Source: Chryseobacterium takakiae (GTDB taxonomy: Bacteria; Bacteroidota; Bacteroidia; Flavobacteriales; Weeksellaceae). From it: a stretch of DNA of 64,000 bases. The first letter of the stretch is position 1. Each line of letters opens with the position of its first letter. Below are positions 53,847 through 63,016 of this stretch, piece after piece. Position numbers and translations under genes: made by a program. Location: positions 57,627 to 121,626 of the forward strand of contig NZ_FQVO01000012.1 in the NCBI RefSeq assembly GCF_900129385.1, read 5' to 3'. The notes beneath the pieces were generated by a model, which was given only the letters and a program-made list of their open reading frames with translations, was not told the DNA's origin and did not search any database.

Positions 53847-54350
53847 ATGAAAAAACTATTATTACTGGGTGCTTTTGCACTTTTAGGTGGTGTTGCGCAG
53901 GCGCAGGAAGGTTTCAGACTCGGAGGTCATATCGGTGCTCCGCTTGGGGATGCTGCAGATGCATCGAGCGTAACAATTGGTATTGACGCAGCGTATATGT
54001 GGAATATTATCAAGGGACTTGATATTGGGGCTACTACAGGATATTCTCATTTTTTCGGGAAAAATAATGTGGATGATTTCGGTTTTATTCCAATTGCAGC
54101 TTCCGGGAAATATACCTTTAGCAAAGTTCCTCTTTTTGTAGGGTTGGATCTTGGAGCGGCTATCTCTACAAAAGATTATATCAACAGTGGATTCTATGTT
54201 GCACCAAGAGTGGGATATCAGATGAAAAATACAGAACTGTATCTTGGATTCCAGAATATCGGAAGTAAATATAAGGATCCTTACTGGAGAGGGAATGACA
54301 GATTCAACTTCGGAGCTATTAATTTCGGAGCGAATTTCTTCCTTAAGTAA
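53847..54350 (+). CDS. Small outer-membrane beta-barrel protein
   Basis: 167 residues. A signal peptide (KKLLLLGAFALLGGVAQAQ) is followed by a short barrel with alternating strands ending NFGAINFGANFFLK. Related in style to, but not closely matching, the paralogues downstream. Its own terminator follows. Confidence 0.8.
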   Translation: MKKLLLLGAFALLGGVAQAQEGFRLGGHIGAPLGDAADASSVTIGIDAAYMWNIIKGLDIGATTGYSHFFGKNNVDDFGFIPIAASGKYTFSKVPLFVGLDLGAAISTKDYINSGFYVAPRVGYQMKNTELYLGFQNIGSKYKDPYWRGNDRFNFGAINFGANFFLK

Positions 54351-54373
54351 ATTTTTTAAAATCAATCATATTT

Positions 54374-54402
54374 AACTCCAATTGAAAAATTGGAGTTTTT
54401 TT
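54374..54402 (+). terminator. Terminator
   Basis: Perfect AACTCCAATT / AATTGGAGTT with a GAAA tetraloop and a T run. Confidence 0.9.
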
Positions 54403-54523
54403 ATTCATATAATTGTGAAAACTTCAAACCTCTTCTATTATTACAATTTATAGCTGTAAAAAACCAAAAATAAGCAATGATATTAATCACATTAACAAAT
54501 TTTAATATTAACGGGTGCCACTG

Positions 54524-54531
54524 TAAATTTG
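54524..54531 (+). promoter_or_regulatory. -7 box of the OMP paralogue cluster
   Basis: TAAATTTG, 29 nt before the ATG; no matching TTG. Confidence 0.4.
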
Positions 54532-54560
54532 CCCTCAGAAAGTATTAAATTTTTAAAAAA

Positions 54561-55178
54561 ATGAAAAAAGTATTATTAGCAGGTGCTATTGCACTTTTCG
54601 GTTTATCTAATGCTCAAATTGCTAAAGGAACAACATACTTATCAGGACAGGTAGGTTATTCTTCAACTCAGAACAACAATACAGACGCTAAAATAGAAGA
54701 TTTCACAGTGGTACCTACTGTTGGTTATTTCGTAGGAAATAATGTAGCTGTTGGTTTAGGGGTAGGTTATGCAAACAGTTCTGAAACTACTACAAATGCA
54801 TTAACTAGTGTTGAAACTAAACTTTCAACTGATGCCTTCGTAGTAGCTCCATTCGTAAGAAAATACTGGACTGTAGGTGAAAAATTATACATCTTCGGTC
54901 AGTTGGAAGTTCCAATGGCATTTGGTAAAGATAAAGCTGAATACAGCGGTACAGCATCTCAGTTCAATACTGAATCTGATTTCACTTCAATCGGAGTAAA
55001 CATCAAGCCAGGTGTTGATTATTTCTTGAACAAAAACTGGTCTATTGAAGCTACAATCGGAGAATTCGGATACAACAACTTCAAGTATAAAGATCTTGAC
55101 AAAAGCACTGATAACTTTAACTTCGGATTAAACTTATCTTCAGTTACTTTCGGTGTTAAATATGTTTTTGCTAAATAA
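54561..55178 (+). CDS. Outer-membrane beta-barrel protein, tandem paralogue 1
   Basis: 205 residues. Signal peptide (KKVLLAGAIALFGLSNAQ) plus barrel. It shares long stretches with the next gene: VKPGVDYF-like (NIKPGVDYFLNKNWSIEATI), GEFGYNN and NFGLNLSSVTFGVKY. The spacing and sequence indicate local duplication. Function unknown; probably a surface-exposed barrel. Confidence 0.85.
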   Translation: MKKVLLAGAIALFGLSNAQIAKGTTYLSGQVGYSSTQNNNTDAKIEDFTVVPTVGYFVGNNVAVGLGVGYANSSETTTNALTSVETKLSTDAFVVAPFVRKYWTVGEKLYIFGQLEVPMAFGKDKAEYSGTASQFNTESDFTSIGVNIKPGVDYFLNKNWSIEATIGEFGYNNFKYKDLDKSTDNFNFGLNLSSVTFGVKYVFAK

Positions 55179-55200
55179 TAAACAAAACATATATACTCTA

Positions 55201-55228
55201 AAGTCCTAAGCTTTTGCTTAGGGCTTTT
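55201..55228 (+). terminator. Terminator or attenuator between paralogues 1 and 2
   Basis: AAGTCCTAAGC pairs with GCTTAGGGCTT (one mismatch) over a 4-nt loop, then TTTCC. Confidence 0.65.
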
Positions 55229-55252
55229 CCTAGTGATATACTAAAAAGAACC

Positions 55253-55924
55253 ATGAAAAAATTACTCTTAGCCGGAGCCGTTGCGCTTTTCGGGCTTTCT
55301 GGCGCTCAAATCAAAACAGGGACGCTTTATCTGTCTGGTCAGGCAGGTTTTTCTCAGGAAAAAAATAACAATACGGAAATTAAAAACCAGGATTTTAGTG
55401 TCACCCCTACAATGGGAATCTTTATTGCGCCTAACGTTGCAGTAGGAGCAGGAATCGGATATTCCGGAAATAGGAGAGAATATGTAGATTTTATAGTCAG
55501 CCCGATCTCATCAGAATCAACAAGGTATCGGTCTGTTGTTAAAATGAATGCTTTTACGGCTGCTCCATTTATCAGGAAATACTGGATGCTATCCGATAAT
55601 CTTTATTTCTTCGGACATCTGGAAGTTCCCATCCAGATTGGAAAACGCACATTAGATACACAATTAGAATATGTGAGTTATACATATGGATATTACTATT
55701 CTGAAAGTATATCACTTGAACAAAAATATACTTCTTTCGGTGTAAATGTAAAGCCGGGCGTAGATTATTTTATCAGTAAAAACTGGACAATTGAGGCTAC
55801 CATCGGAGAATTTGGTTACAACAACATGAAGATTAAAGATCATGAAAATGGAACGGATACATTCAATTTCGGGCTGAATTTATCTTCGGTTACCTTCGGG
55901 GTAAAATATATTTTTGCTAAATAG
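55253..55924 (+). CDS. Outer-membrane beta-barrel protein, tandem paralogue 2
   Basis: 223 residues from the ATG at 55253, which begins the signal peptide (MKKLLLAGAVALFGLSGAQ). A longer frame to 55214 would place residues before it and crosses the terminator. The tail NFGLNLSSVTFGVKY is shared with paralogue 1. It has an extra Tyr/Ser-rich loop (about 135-160) absent from its neighbour. Confidence 0.85.
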   Translation: MKKLLLAGAVALFGLSGAQIKTGTLYLSGQAGFSQEKNNNTEIKNQDFSVTPTMGIFIAPNVAVGAGIGYSGNRREYVDFIVSPISSESTRYRSVVKMNAFTAAPFIRKYWMLSDNLYFFGHLEVPIQIGKRTLDTQLEYVSYTYGYYYSESISLEQKYTSFGVNVKPGVDYFISKNWTIEATIGEFGYNNMKIKDHENGTDTFNFGLNLSSVTFGVKYIFAK

Positions 55925-55962
55925 AATTAATAAATTAACATAAACTTTTTAAATTAAAAATC

Positions 55963-56607
55963 ATGAAAAAACTATTACTGGCAGGTGCTGTTGCACTTTT
56001 TGGATTAGCAAATGCTCAAATGACTAAAGGAGACTGGGTTATCAGCGGAAACACAGGCATGGGTTTCAACAATATTAACACCAATACGAAGGTTAACGGA
56101 ACGAAATATGACGAAACTAAAGTCAGCTCATTTTCAGTTACTCCTTCTGTTGGATATTTTGTTATCGACGGATTGGCTGTAGGAATTGATCTGGGTTTTA
56201 ATACAAATACTACCAAAAGCGATGGAAGTAAAGTAACTTTATCCACATTTTCCGTTATGCCGACTGCCACTTATTATTTTAATACAGACAGCAAGTTTTT
56301 CCCTTTTGTAGGAGCGGGGATCGGATATGCATCTACTAAAACAAAATTCAATATTTCCAACGCTATTGCAGATCCTTTGCTTTGGTCAGGTGATACAACA
56401 ACGGATGGTCTTGCCTGGAAAGCGAAGGCAGGAGTTACTTATATGGCCACTCAATCTTTAGGGATTAATTTAGGTCTTGGTTTTGATCAGTTCTATAATA
56501 AAGAAACCTATTCCGGAATTGATTATAAAACTACAAGTAATACTTTCGGGGTAAACGTTGGTTTCTCTTATTTCATTAAAGCTAAAGCTCAGAAATCTGA
56601 TAAATAA
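55963..56607 (+). CDS. Outer-membrane beta-barrel protein, tandem paralogue 3
   Basis: 214 residues. The signal peptide (MKKLLLAGAVALFGLANAQ) is nearly identical to paralogue 2; the barrel is more divergent (SVGYFVIDGLAVGIDLGFNT, GVNVGFSYFIKAKAQ). The shared signal and order suggest triplication followed by divergence of the mature parts. Confidence 0.83.
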   Translation: MKKLLLAGAVALFGLANAQMTKGDWVISGNTGMGFNNINTNTKVNGTKYDETKVSSFSVTPSVGYFVIDGLAVGIDLGFNTNTTKSDGSKVTLSTFSVMPTATYYFNTDSKFFPFVGAGIGYASTKTKFNISNAIADPLLWSGDTTTDGLAWKAKAGVTYMATQSLGINLGLGFDQFYNKETYSGIDYKTTSNTFGVNVGFSYFIKAKAQKSDK

Positions 56608-56609
56608 AA

Positions 56610-56641
56610 ACTTTGCCAAAGATTAAAAACTTTGGCAAAGT
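56610..56641 (+). terminator. First terminator after the OMP cluster
   Basis: ACTTTGCCAAAG / CTTTGGCAAAGT with an 8-nt loop, perfect 12-bp arms; it lacks a T run of its own. Confidence 0.6.
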
Positions 56642-56648
56642 GCTAAAA

Positions 56649-56680
56649 AAATCCGGCTCAAATTTATTTGAGCCGGATTT
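56649..56680. terminator. Bidirectional terminator
   Basis: AAATCCGGCTCAAAT / ATTTGAGCCGGATTT, perfect 15-bp arms, between the OMP cluster and the convergent TM2 gene. Confidence 0.9.
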
Positions 56681-56697
56681 TATATGATCATTAAAAT

Positions 56698-56976
56698 TTA
56701 AAACCATTCTTTCTGGTTCTGAACATAGGTTCTGTCAAATTCCTCATCAGATTTCGTAAGGTAAATTATCCCTTCAATTAAACCGATAAGTCCGCCAACG
56801 GTACCGCATGTTATAACACTTAAAATTAATTGAATAATTCCTGTTTTTGTATACCCGAGGTAAAATTTATGAATAGCCAGTCCGCCCAAAAGGATAGCAA
56901 GAATACCGGCAGCTACTTTTTTCTCTGATCTGTAAGGCTGGTTATAATTACCGCCTTGTTTTTCATAGACTTCCAT
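56698..56976 (-). CDS. TM2-domain membrane protein
   Basis: 92 residues. Two membrane helices of the TM2 domain (AAGILAILLGGLAIHKFYLG and IIQLILSVITCGTVGGLIG) with the connecting Tyr/Gly turn, and charged ends. Small inner-membrane protein of unknown function. It lies 29 bp downstream of ffh on minus and may read through from it. Confidence 0.85.
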   Translation of the reverse strand: MEVYEKQGGNYNQPYRSEKKVAAGILAILLGGLAIHKFYLGYTKTGIIQLILSVITCGTVGGLIGLIEGIIYLTKSDEEFDRTYVQNQKEWF

Positions 56977-57005
56977 AAAAATATTTTAAGTGATTTGATT
57001 TGTGT

Positions 57006-58367
57006 TTATTTACCGAACATTCCGCCCATTCCAGGCATATTCGGCATTTTGCTCATCATCTGCATCATCTGTTTTCCCTGAGGTCCCTGCATCATCTTCA
57101 TCATTTTACCCATCTGGTCAAACTGCTTCATCAGCTGGTTTACATCTTCAATTTTTCTTCCGGCACCTTTGGCAATCCTGTTTTTTCTCTGGGTATTGAT
57201 GATCGAAGGTTTTCTTCTTTCTTCCGGAGTCATGGAGTAGATGATCGCTTCGATATGCTTGAATGCATCGTCACTGATTTCCACATCTTTAATTGCTTTT
57301 CCAACCCCGGGAATCATGCCCATCAAATCCTTCATATTTCCCATTTTTTTGATCTGGTTGATCTGTTTCAGGAAATCATCGAAACCAAATTCATTTTTGG
57401 CAATTTTTTTATGAAGTTTTTTAGCTTCTTCTTCGTCAAACTGCTCCTGTGCTCTTTCCACTAGGGAAACAACGTCTCCCATTCCCAGAATTCTGTCTGC
57501 CATCCTTTCCGGATAGAAAAGATCCAGCGCTTCCATTTTTTCACCGGTAGAAATGAATTTAATAGGCTTTTCAACTACGGAACGGATTGTCAACGCAGCT
57601 CCACCACGCGTATCACCGTCTAATTTCGTTAAAACAACACCATCAAAGTTCAAAGTATCGTTGAATGCTTTCGCTGTATTCACCGCATCCTGACCCGTCA
57701 TGGAATCCACAACGAACAAAGTTTCGTTAGGCGCAATAACAGAGTGGACGGTTTTAATTTCCTTCATCATCTGCTCGTCAATCGCCAGACGACCTGCAGT
57801 ATCGACAATCACGACATCATGACCGTTGGATTTGGCAAAGTTAATGGCGTTTTGAGAAATGCTTGAAGGATCCATGGAACCTTCTTCCGTGAAAACAGGA
57901 ACGCCGATCTGGCCTCCCAATACTTTCAGCTGATCAATAGCAGCCGGACGGTACACGTCACAAGCTACCAAAAGAGGTTTTTTATTTCTTTTTGTTTTTA
58001 AATAATTGGCCAGTTTTCCGGAGAAAGTAGTTTTACCTGAACCCTGAAGTCCCGCAATAAGAATTACAGATGGCTTTCCGGAAAGATTGATACCTTCCTG
58101 GGAGCCTCCCATAAGATCTACAAGCTCATCATGAACGATTTTCGTCATCAGCTGTCCCGGAGTAAGCGAAGTAAGGACATCCTGTCCCAACGCTTTGTCC
58201 TGAACCCTTTTTGTAAGATCTTTTGCAACTTTATAATTAACATCGGCATCCACCAATGCTCTACGAATTTCTTTTACGGTTTCCGCAACGTTGATTTCCG
58301 TGATTTTTCCACGTCCTGAAATATTATGCAGCGCTTTGTCTAATTTATCCTGTAAACTATTAAACAT
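57006..58367 (-). CDS. ffh: Signal recognition particle protein (SRP54)
   Basis: 453 residues. The N domain (about 1-90) precedes the GTPase with G1 GLQGSGKTTFSGKLANYL, DTAGRLAID and TKLDGDTRGG, then a Met-rich M domain ending KMMKMMQGPQGKQMMQMMSK. It binds 4.5S RNA and signal sequences and targets ribosomes to FtsY. No SRP RNA gene is seen nearby. Confidence 0.96.
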   Translation of the reverse strand: MFNSLQDKLDKALHNISGRGKITEINVAETVKEIRRALVDADVNYKVAKDLTKRVQDKALGQDVLTSLTPGQLMTKIVHDELVDLMGGSQEGINLSGKPSVILIAGLQGSGKTTFSGKLANYLKTKRNKKPLLVACDVYRPAAIDQLKVLGGQIGVPVFTEEGSMDPSSISQNAINFAKSNGHDVVIVDTAGRLAIDEQMMKEIKTVHSVIAPNETLFVVDSMTGQDAVNTAKAFNDTLNFDGVVLTKLDGDTRGGAALTIRSVVEKPIKFISTGEKMEALDLFYPERMADRILGMGDVVSLVERAQEQFDEEEAKKLHKKIAKNEFGFDDFLKQINQIKKMGNMKDLMGMIPGVGKAIKDVEISDDAFKHIEAIIYSMTPEERRKPSIINTQRKNRIAKGAGRKIEDVNQLMKQFDQMGKMMKMMQGPQGKQMMQMMSKMPNMPGMGGMFGK

Positions 58368-58443
58368 ATGTATTGTAAATTATAGGTTTGCAAAAATAAG
58401 GAAATTTTTAGTATATATTAATATATAGATAAAGAGATTTGTA

Positions 58444-58471
58444 TTGTATCAAAATTATAATTCTATTTTTG
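58444..58471 (+). promoter_or_regulatory. Promoter of the small membrane protein gene
   Basis: TTG at 58444-58446, a 17-bp spacer, TATTTTTG at 58464-58471. The box ends 5 nt before the ATG, predicting a leaderless transcript. Confidence 0.6.
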
Positions 58472-58475
58472 TGGA

Positions 58476-58745
58476 ATGAATTTTATCGATAGTTTAATCA
58501 TTATCTTGCTGATTTCAATCTTAAATGTCAGCGTTTTTGCGGTTTTTAAAAAATATATGTATAGAAAACCAGATGCAGCAATGAAATTTTTAGCAATTAA
58601 TATATTAAAAGATATCATTTGGTTAATTATTTCTTTGATCATTATAGAGAAAACAAAAGAAAATTTTCTATTTATAGTGATATGTTTTATAATAGCGTCA
58701 CTCCTTATATATATACCAATAATAAAACTCATTAATAAATCTTAG
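58476..58745 (+). CDS. Small membrane protein upstream of atpB
   Basis: 89 residues with three hydrophobic segments (LIIILLISILNVSVFAVF, LKDIIWLIISLIIIE and FIVICFIIASLLIYI). Not a family I can name. Its position just ahead of the ATP synthase operon is where Flavobacteriia often carry AtpI/AtpZ-like assembly factors, and a similar role in c-ring assembly is possible. It is transcribed in the same direction as atpB, from its own promoter. Confidence 0.65.
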   Translation: MNFIDSLIIILLISILNVSVFAVFKKYMYRKPDAAMKFLAINILKDIIWLIISLIIIEKTKENFLFIVICFIIASLLIYIPIIKLINKS

Positions 58746-58776
58746 TTTTTTTGATGATAAAAATCAATTTTTAATA

Positions 58777-58807
58777 TTGGTAAAGTTTAATAAAATCGAT
58801 ATATTTG
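58777..58807 (+). promoter_or_regulatory. Promoter of the ATP synthase operon
   Basis: TTG at 58777-58779, a 20-bp spacer, TATATTTG at 58800-58807, 20 nt before the atpB ATG. Confidence 0.75.
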
Positions 58808-58827
58808 CACACGATTAAAAAAGAGAT

Positions 58828-59946
58828 ATGAATAGAAAGATTTCTTCATTGTTTTTCGCATTTTTATTTGTGTTTGTGAGCGGTTTAGCGATTGCTCAGC
58901 ATACTTCTGAAGGCGAAGAGCCGGCGGAAAAAATAGAGCAGAAAGAAGATTTTGATGCTACCAAAATGATCATGGAGCACATCGGTGATTCAAATGAATG
59001 GCATTTATGGACTACAAAAGATGATAACGGTGAAGAGCATCATGTTTCTGTTCCGCTTCCTGTGATTATTAAGGACAATGAAGGGTGGCATACTTTTCTT
59101 TCAAAGAGTATTGCTCATGGGCATGAACGTGACGGATACACTTTAGAAGAGGGGCAGGTTGTTTCAACGAAAGGTATTCAGAAAGCAACTTTGTTTTCAA
59201 TAATCAGCGGAAAGCAAAAAGCAGATGAAGTATTCTTTGATCTTTCAATTACCAAGAATGCGGCGTCAATGTTTCTTTCGGTAATTTTTATGGCCATTAT
59301 TTTTATAGGGATGGCGAGAAATTATAAAAAATCCCAGTTGCCAAAAGGTGCAGGAAAATTAATGGAGCCTGTTATTGTATTCATAAGAGACGAGGTAGCA
59401 ATACCAAATATAGGATCTGTTAAATACAAAAGATATATGCCTTATTTATTAACCGCATTTTTCTTTATCTGGTTTAATAACTTATTTGGATTAATTCCTT
59501 TCTTTCCTTTCGGAGCAAACCTTACAGGGAACATCGCAATTACTGCAGTTTTAGCAATCATTACTTTATTAATTACTTTATTCAGTGCTAATAAAGATTA
59601 TTGGAAGCATATCTTCATGCCGCCGGTTCCAATCTTATTGTACCCAATCATGGTTCCAATTGAGATTATCGGGATTTTTACAAAGCCTTTCGCTTTAATG
59701 ATGCGACTTTTTGCTAACGTTACAGCGGGACACATTATGATCCTGGCAATTATTTCATTAATCTTCATTTTCAGATCTCCGTTCTTAGGATTTGCATCTG
59801 TACCATTAGCATTATTTGTTTCTGTATTGGAATTATTGGTTGCAGCGCTACAAGCATATATCTTTACGGTATTATCTGCTTTATTTATCGGTATCGCAGT
59901 AGCAGAACACGAGCATGATCACGGTCACGAAGAGCACGCTCACTAA
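58828..59946 (+). CDS. atpB: ATP synthase F0 subunit a
   Basis: 372 residues, longer than proteobacterial subunit a because of an N-terminal signal (SSLFFAFLFVFVSGLAIAQ) and a soluble extension of about 100 residues (EHIGDSNEWHLWTTKDDNGE), as is common in Bacteroidota. The membrane part has the essential Arg in ALMMRLFANVTAGH and ends in a His/Glu-rich tail. It forms the proton half-channels facing the c-ring. First gene of atpBEFHAG. Confidence 0.95.
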   Translation: MNRKISSLFFAFLFVFVSGLAIAQHTSEGEEPAEKIEQKEDFDATKMIMEHIGDSNEWHLWTTKDDNGEEHHVSVPLPVIIKDNEGWHTFLSKSIAHGHERDGYTLEEGQVVSTKGIQKATLFSIISGKQKADEVFFDLSITKNAASMFLSVIFMAIIFIGMARNYKKSQLPKGAGKLMEPVIVFIRDEVAIPNIGSVKYKRYMPYLLTAFFFIWFNNLFGLIPFFPFGANLTGNIAITAVLAIITLLITLFSANKDYWKHIFMPPVPILLYPIMVPIEIIGIFTKPFALMMRLFANVTAGHIMILAIISLIFIFRSPFLGFASVPLALFVSVLELLVAALQAYIFTVLSALFIGIAVAEHEHDHGHEEHAH

Positions 59947-59995
59947 TTAAAAAAGAAATATTAAAATAATTTTTAACTAATATAATTTATTTATT

Positions 59996-60214
59996 ATGGA
60001 CATTACAACTGGAGCAGGATTAATTTACGTAGGTATCGGTTTAGCTGTACTTGGAGTAGGTATGGGTATCGGTAAAATCGGTGGTCACGCAATGGATGCT
60101 ATCGCAAGACAGCCTGAGCAAGCTGGAAAGATTCAAGGAGCAATGCTTATTGCTGCTGGTCTTATCGAGGGTGCTGGTCTTATCGCGATCATCTTTGGTG
60201 CTTTCATCAAGTAA
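59996..60214 (+). CDS. atpE: ATP synthase F0 subunit c
   Basis: 72 residues forming a two-helix hairpin. The polar loop AIARQPEQAGKIQ joins helices with the Gly-rich GVGMGIGKIGG; the ion-carrying Glu is E58 in AAGLIEGAGL. A proton ring is likely. A stable hairpin follows the gene, which could raise its mRNA level relative to the rest of the operon. Confidence 0.96.
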   Translation: MDITTGAGLIYVGIGLAVLGVGMGIGKIGGHAMDAIARQPEQAGKIQGAMLIAAGLIEGAGLIAIIFGAFIK

Positions 60215-60231
60215 TTATCCTCAAAAACATT

Positions 60232-60271
60232 TCTTAGCAGCAGAGCGGTTGGCTGGCTGCTAAGAGTTTTT
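60232..60271 (+). terminator. Terminator-like hairpin between atpE and atpF
   Basis: TCTTAGCAGC / GCTGCTAAGA, perfect 10-bp arms, with an inner AGC/GCT stem, followed by G and five T. It sits inside the operon, so partial termination or mRNA stabilisation is inferred. Confidence 0.65.
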
Positions 60272-60312
60272 AAAAAATCCATAATAACGATTAAAAAAAA
60301 GAATTTACAGAT

Positions 60313-60807
60313 ATGGGAATTATAGAACCTGGAATTGGACTTTTGTTTTGGATGACCCTTACTTTTGTTATCCTATTGTTTCTTCTTGCAAAATTCGCTT
60401 GGAAACCGATTGTTAATGCAATCAACGACAGAGAAACTTCTATTGTTGATGCTCTTAATCAGGCTACATTGGCAAGAAAAGAAATGGAAACTTTAAAAGA
60501 GGATAACGAAAGAATCATTCGTGAGGCGAAAATCGAAAGAGATGCTATCCTTAAAGAAGCAAGAGAAATTAAAGATAGAATCGTAGGTGAGGCTAAAGAT
60601 GCTGCTAAAGCTGAAGGTGATAAAATGATCGAAGCGGCCAAACAAACCATCAATGCTGAGAAAAATGCTGCTATGGCAGACATCAAAACTCAGATCGGTA
60701 CTTTATCCGTAAATATCGCAGAATCTATTCTTAAGCAAAAGCTTGACAACAGCGAAGCTCAAAACGAATTAGTTCAGAATTATTTAAACAAATCAAACCT
60801 TAACTAA
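60313..60807 (+). CDS. atpF: ATP synthase F0 subunit b
   Basis: 164 residues. One N-terminal membrane helix (LLFWMTLTFVILLFLLAKFA) and a long charged coiled-coil (about 40-150) rich in Glu, Lys and Ala form the peripheral stalk. The next gene starts 2 bp after its stop. Confidence 0.95.
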   Translation: MGIIEPGIGLLFWMTLTFVILLFLLAKFAWKPIVNAINDRETSIVDALNQATLARKEMETLKEDNERIIREAKIERDAILKEAREIKDRIVGEAKDAAKAEGDKMIEAAKQTINAEKNAAMADIKTQIGTLSVNIAESILKQKLDNSEAQNELVQNYLNKSNLN

Positions 60808-60809
60808 GA

Positions 60810-61349
60810 ATGCTTACATCTAAAGTAGCTAAAAGATACGCACAAGGTTTACTTGATTTCACCAATGAATCAGGGCAAACGGCTACTGTATTTTCTGAAA
60901 TGAAAGATGTAGTGAAGATTATGACTGAATCTCAGGATTTAAGAAAGTTCTTCCTTACCCCATACATCGATTCTAAAAAGAAAGTAGAAGTAGCAGACGA
61001 AATTTTTAAAGGCTTATCGTCATCTTCCAGAAACATCATTACTTTGGTAATCAGACACGGAAGAGAAAACCAGCTGAAAAATATCGCTCAGGAGTTCATC
61101 AACAAAGTTGAAGACATCAATGGGGTGCAAAGAGTAATACTTACAACAGCAACTCCACTTTCCAAAGAGAATATCGATCAGATTTTGAGATCTACCAACT
61201 TAGTGAGTACTGATTCAAACTTCGACCTGATTGTCAATGTAAAGCCTGAAATTTTAGGAGGGTACATTCTTAGAGTGGGAGATCAGCAGGTAGATGCTTC
61301 AGTAAGATCTAAGCTTAATAAAGTTAAAAAAGATTTTCAATTAAATTAA
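60810..61349 (+). CDS. atpH: ATP synthase F1 subunit delta
   Basis: 179 residues. The N-terminal helical bundle ([20 protein letters not shown]) and the C-terminal [20 protein letters not shown] are typical. It links the stalk to the F1 head. Only 2 bp from atpF and 17 bp from atpA. Confidence 0.95.
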   Translation: MLTSKVAKRYAQGLLDFTNESGQTATVFSEMKDVVKIMTESQDLRKFFLTPYIDSKKKVEVADEIFKGLSSSSRNIITLVIRHGRENQLKNIAQEFINKVEDINGVQRVILTTATPLSKENIDQILRSTNLVSTDSNFDLIVNVKPEILGGYILRVGDQQVDASVRSKLNKVKKDFQLN

Positions 61350-61366
61350 AGAAAAACAACCATACA

Positions 61367-62944
61367 ATGGCAGAAATAAATCCGGCAGAAGTATCTGCGA
61401 TCTTAAAACAGCAATTGGCCAACTTCGATACTCAATCCAACGTTGAGGAAGTAGGTACAGTTTTAACCATCGGTGATGGTATTGCTCGTGTATACGGGTT
61501 AGAAAACGTACAATACGGAGAGTTGGTGAAATTTTCTAGTGATGTAGAAGGTATTGTACTTAACCTTGAAGAAGACAACGTAGGTGTTGCGCTACTTGGT
61601 GAAAGTAAATTAGTTAAAGAAGGAGATACCGTAAGAAGAACAAACAGAATCTCTTCTATCAAAGTAGGAGAAGGAATGTTAGGAAGAGTAGTGGATACTC
61701 TTGGTAATCCTATCGATGGTAAAGGTCCTATTTCTGGGGATTTATACGAAATGCCATTGGAAAGAAAAGCACCCGGAGTTATCTATAGACAGCCGGTAAC
61801 CGAGCCTTTACAGTCAGGTATCGTGGCGATCGACTCTATGATCCCTGTAGGAAGAGGACAGAGAGAGCTTATCATTGGCGACAGACAGACAGGTAAGACA
61901 ACTGTTGCGATCGATACGATCATCAATCAAAAAGAATTCTTTGATGCAGGACAGCCTGTATATTGTATATATGTAGCTATCGGACAAAAAGCGTCTACAG
62001 TAGCACAAATCGTAAAAACACTTTCTGATAAAGGGGCTTTAGCTTATACGGTAATCGTTGCAGCTAACGCATCAGACCCGGTTCCGATGCAGGTATATTC
62101 TGCAATGGCCGGAGCTGCAATTGGTGAGTTCTTCAGAGATACGGGTAGACCGGCTTTGATCGTTTATGATGATTTATCCAAACAAGCGGTTGCGTATCGT
62201 GAGCTTTCTCTTCTATTGAGAAGACCACCGGGACGTGAAGCTTACCCTGGAGACGTTTTCTATCTTCACTCAAGACTATTGGAAAGAGCTGCAAAAGTGA
62301 TCGCTGATGATCAAATCGCAAGCCAGATGAACGATTTACCTGAGTCTTTAAGACCAATCGTAAAAGGTGGCGGTTCATTAACAGCACTTCCAATCATCGA
62401 AACTCAGGCGGGTGACGTTTCTGCATATATTCCAACCAACGTAATCTCTATTACAGACGGACAAATCTTCCTGGAGTCTGATCTATTCAACTCAGGGGTA
62501 CGTCCTGCGATCAACGTAGGTATTTCTGTATCAAGGGTAGGGGGTAACGCTCAGATCAAATCAATGAAAAAAGTTTCTGGTACTCTAAAATTAGACCAGG
62601 CACAATATAAAGAACTAGAGGCGTTTGCTAAATTCGGTTCTGACCTTGATGCTGCTACGTTAGCAGTTATTTCTAAAGGAGAAAGAAACGTGGAAATCCT
62701 TAAGCAGCCGGTAAACTCTCCTCTTCCTGTAGACAGCCAGGTTGCAATGATCTACGCAGGAACAGAGAATTTATTAAGAAACGTTCCTATCAGAAAAGTA
62801 AAAGAATTCCAAATCGAATATATCGATTTCCTAAGATCTAAGCACCCTGATACAATGGCTGCTATCAAAGCAGGAAAAATCGATGATTCAATCACGAGTG
62901 TTCTTAAGCAGGCAGCTAACGATTTAGCTTCTAAATATAACTAA
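61367..62944 (+). CDS. atpA: ATP synthase F1 subunit alpha
   Basis: 525 residues. P-loop [15 protein letters not shown], and the family stretches [13 protein letters not shown] and [20 protein letters not shown]. Non-catalytic nucleotide-binding subunit of the F1 hexamer. The beta and epsilon genes are not in the window, as is usual for Bacteroidota where they form another operon. Confidence 0.97.
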   Translation: MAEINPAEVSAILKQQLANFDTQSNVEEVGTVLTIGDGIARVYGLENVQYGELVKFSSDVEGIVLNLEEDNVGVALLGESKLVKEGDTVRRTNRISSIKVGEGMLGRVVDTLGNPIDGKGPISGDLYEMPLERKAPGVIYRQPVTEPLQSGIVAIDSMIPVGRGQRELIIGDRQTGKTTVAIDTIINQKEFFDAGQPVYCIYVAIGQKASTVAQIVKTLSDKGALAYTVIVAANASDPVPMQVYSAMAGAAIGEFFRDTGRPALIVYDDLSKQAVAYRELSLLLRRPPGREAYPGDVFYLHSRLLERAAKVIADDQIASQMNDLPESLRPIVKGGGSLTALPIIETQAGDVSAYIPTNVISITDGQIFLESDLFNSGVRPAINVGISVSRVGGNAQIKSMKKVSGTLKLDQAQYKELEAFAKFGSDLDAATLAVISKGERNVEILKQPVNSPLPVDSQVAMIYAGTENLLRNVPIRKVKEFQIEYIDFLRSKHPDTMAAIKAGKIDDSITSVLKQAANDLASKYN

Positions 62945-62953
62945 AAATTCAAT

Positions 62954-62988
62954 GTTTAAGGTTTAAAAATAACGTTTAAACCTTAAAC
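62954..62988 (+). repeat. Perfect inverted repeat between atpA and atpG
   Basis: GTTTAAGGTTTAAA and TTTAAACCTTAAAC form 14-bp perfect arms with a 7-nt loop, starting 10 bp after atpA. No T run follows, so pausing or mRNA processing is as likely as termination. Confidence 0.7.
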
Positions 62989-63011
62989 TTTAGACCTTAA
63001 ACCTTGAACCA
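62975..63011. repeat. Degenerate heptad repeat between atpA and atpG
   Basis: TTAAACC, TTAAACT, TTAGACC, TTAAACC and TTGAACC follow one another in 7-bp register. It overlaps the right arm of the inverted repeat. Confidence 0.65.
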
Positions 63012-63016
63012 AGATA

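Noticed and set aside
58463..58732. A minus-strand open frame opposite the small membrane protein
   Set aside because: The plus frame has a full promoter and a sensible topology; the minus frame is hydrophobic only because it mirrors AT-rich DNA.
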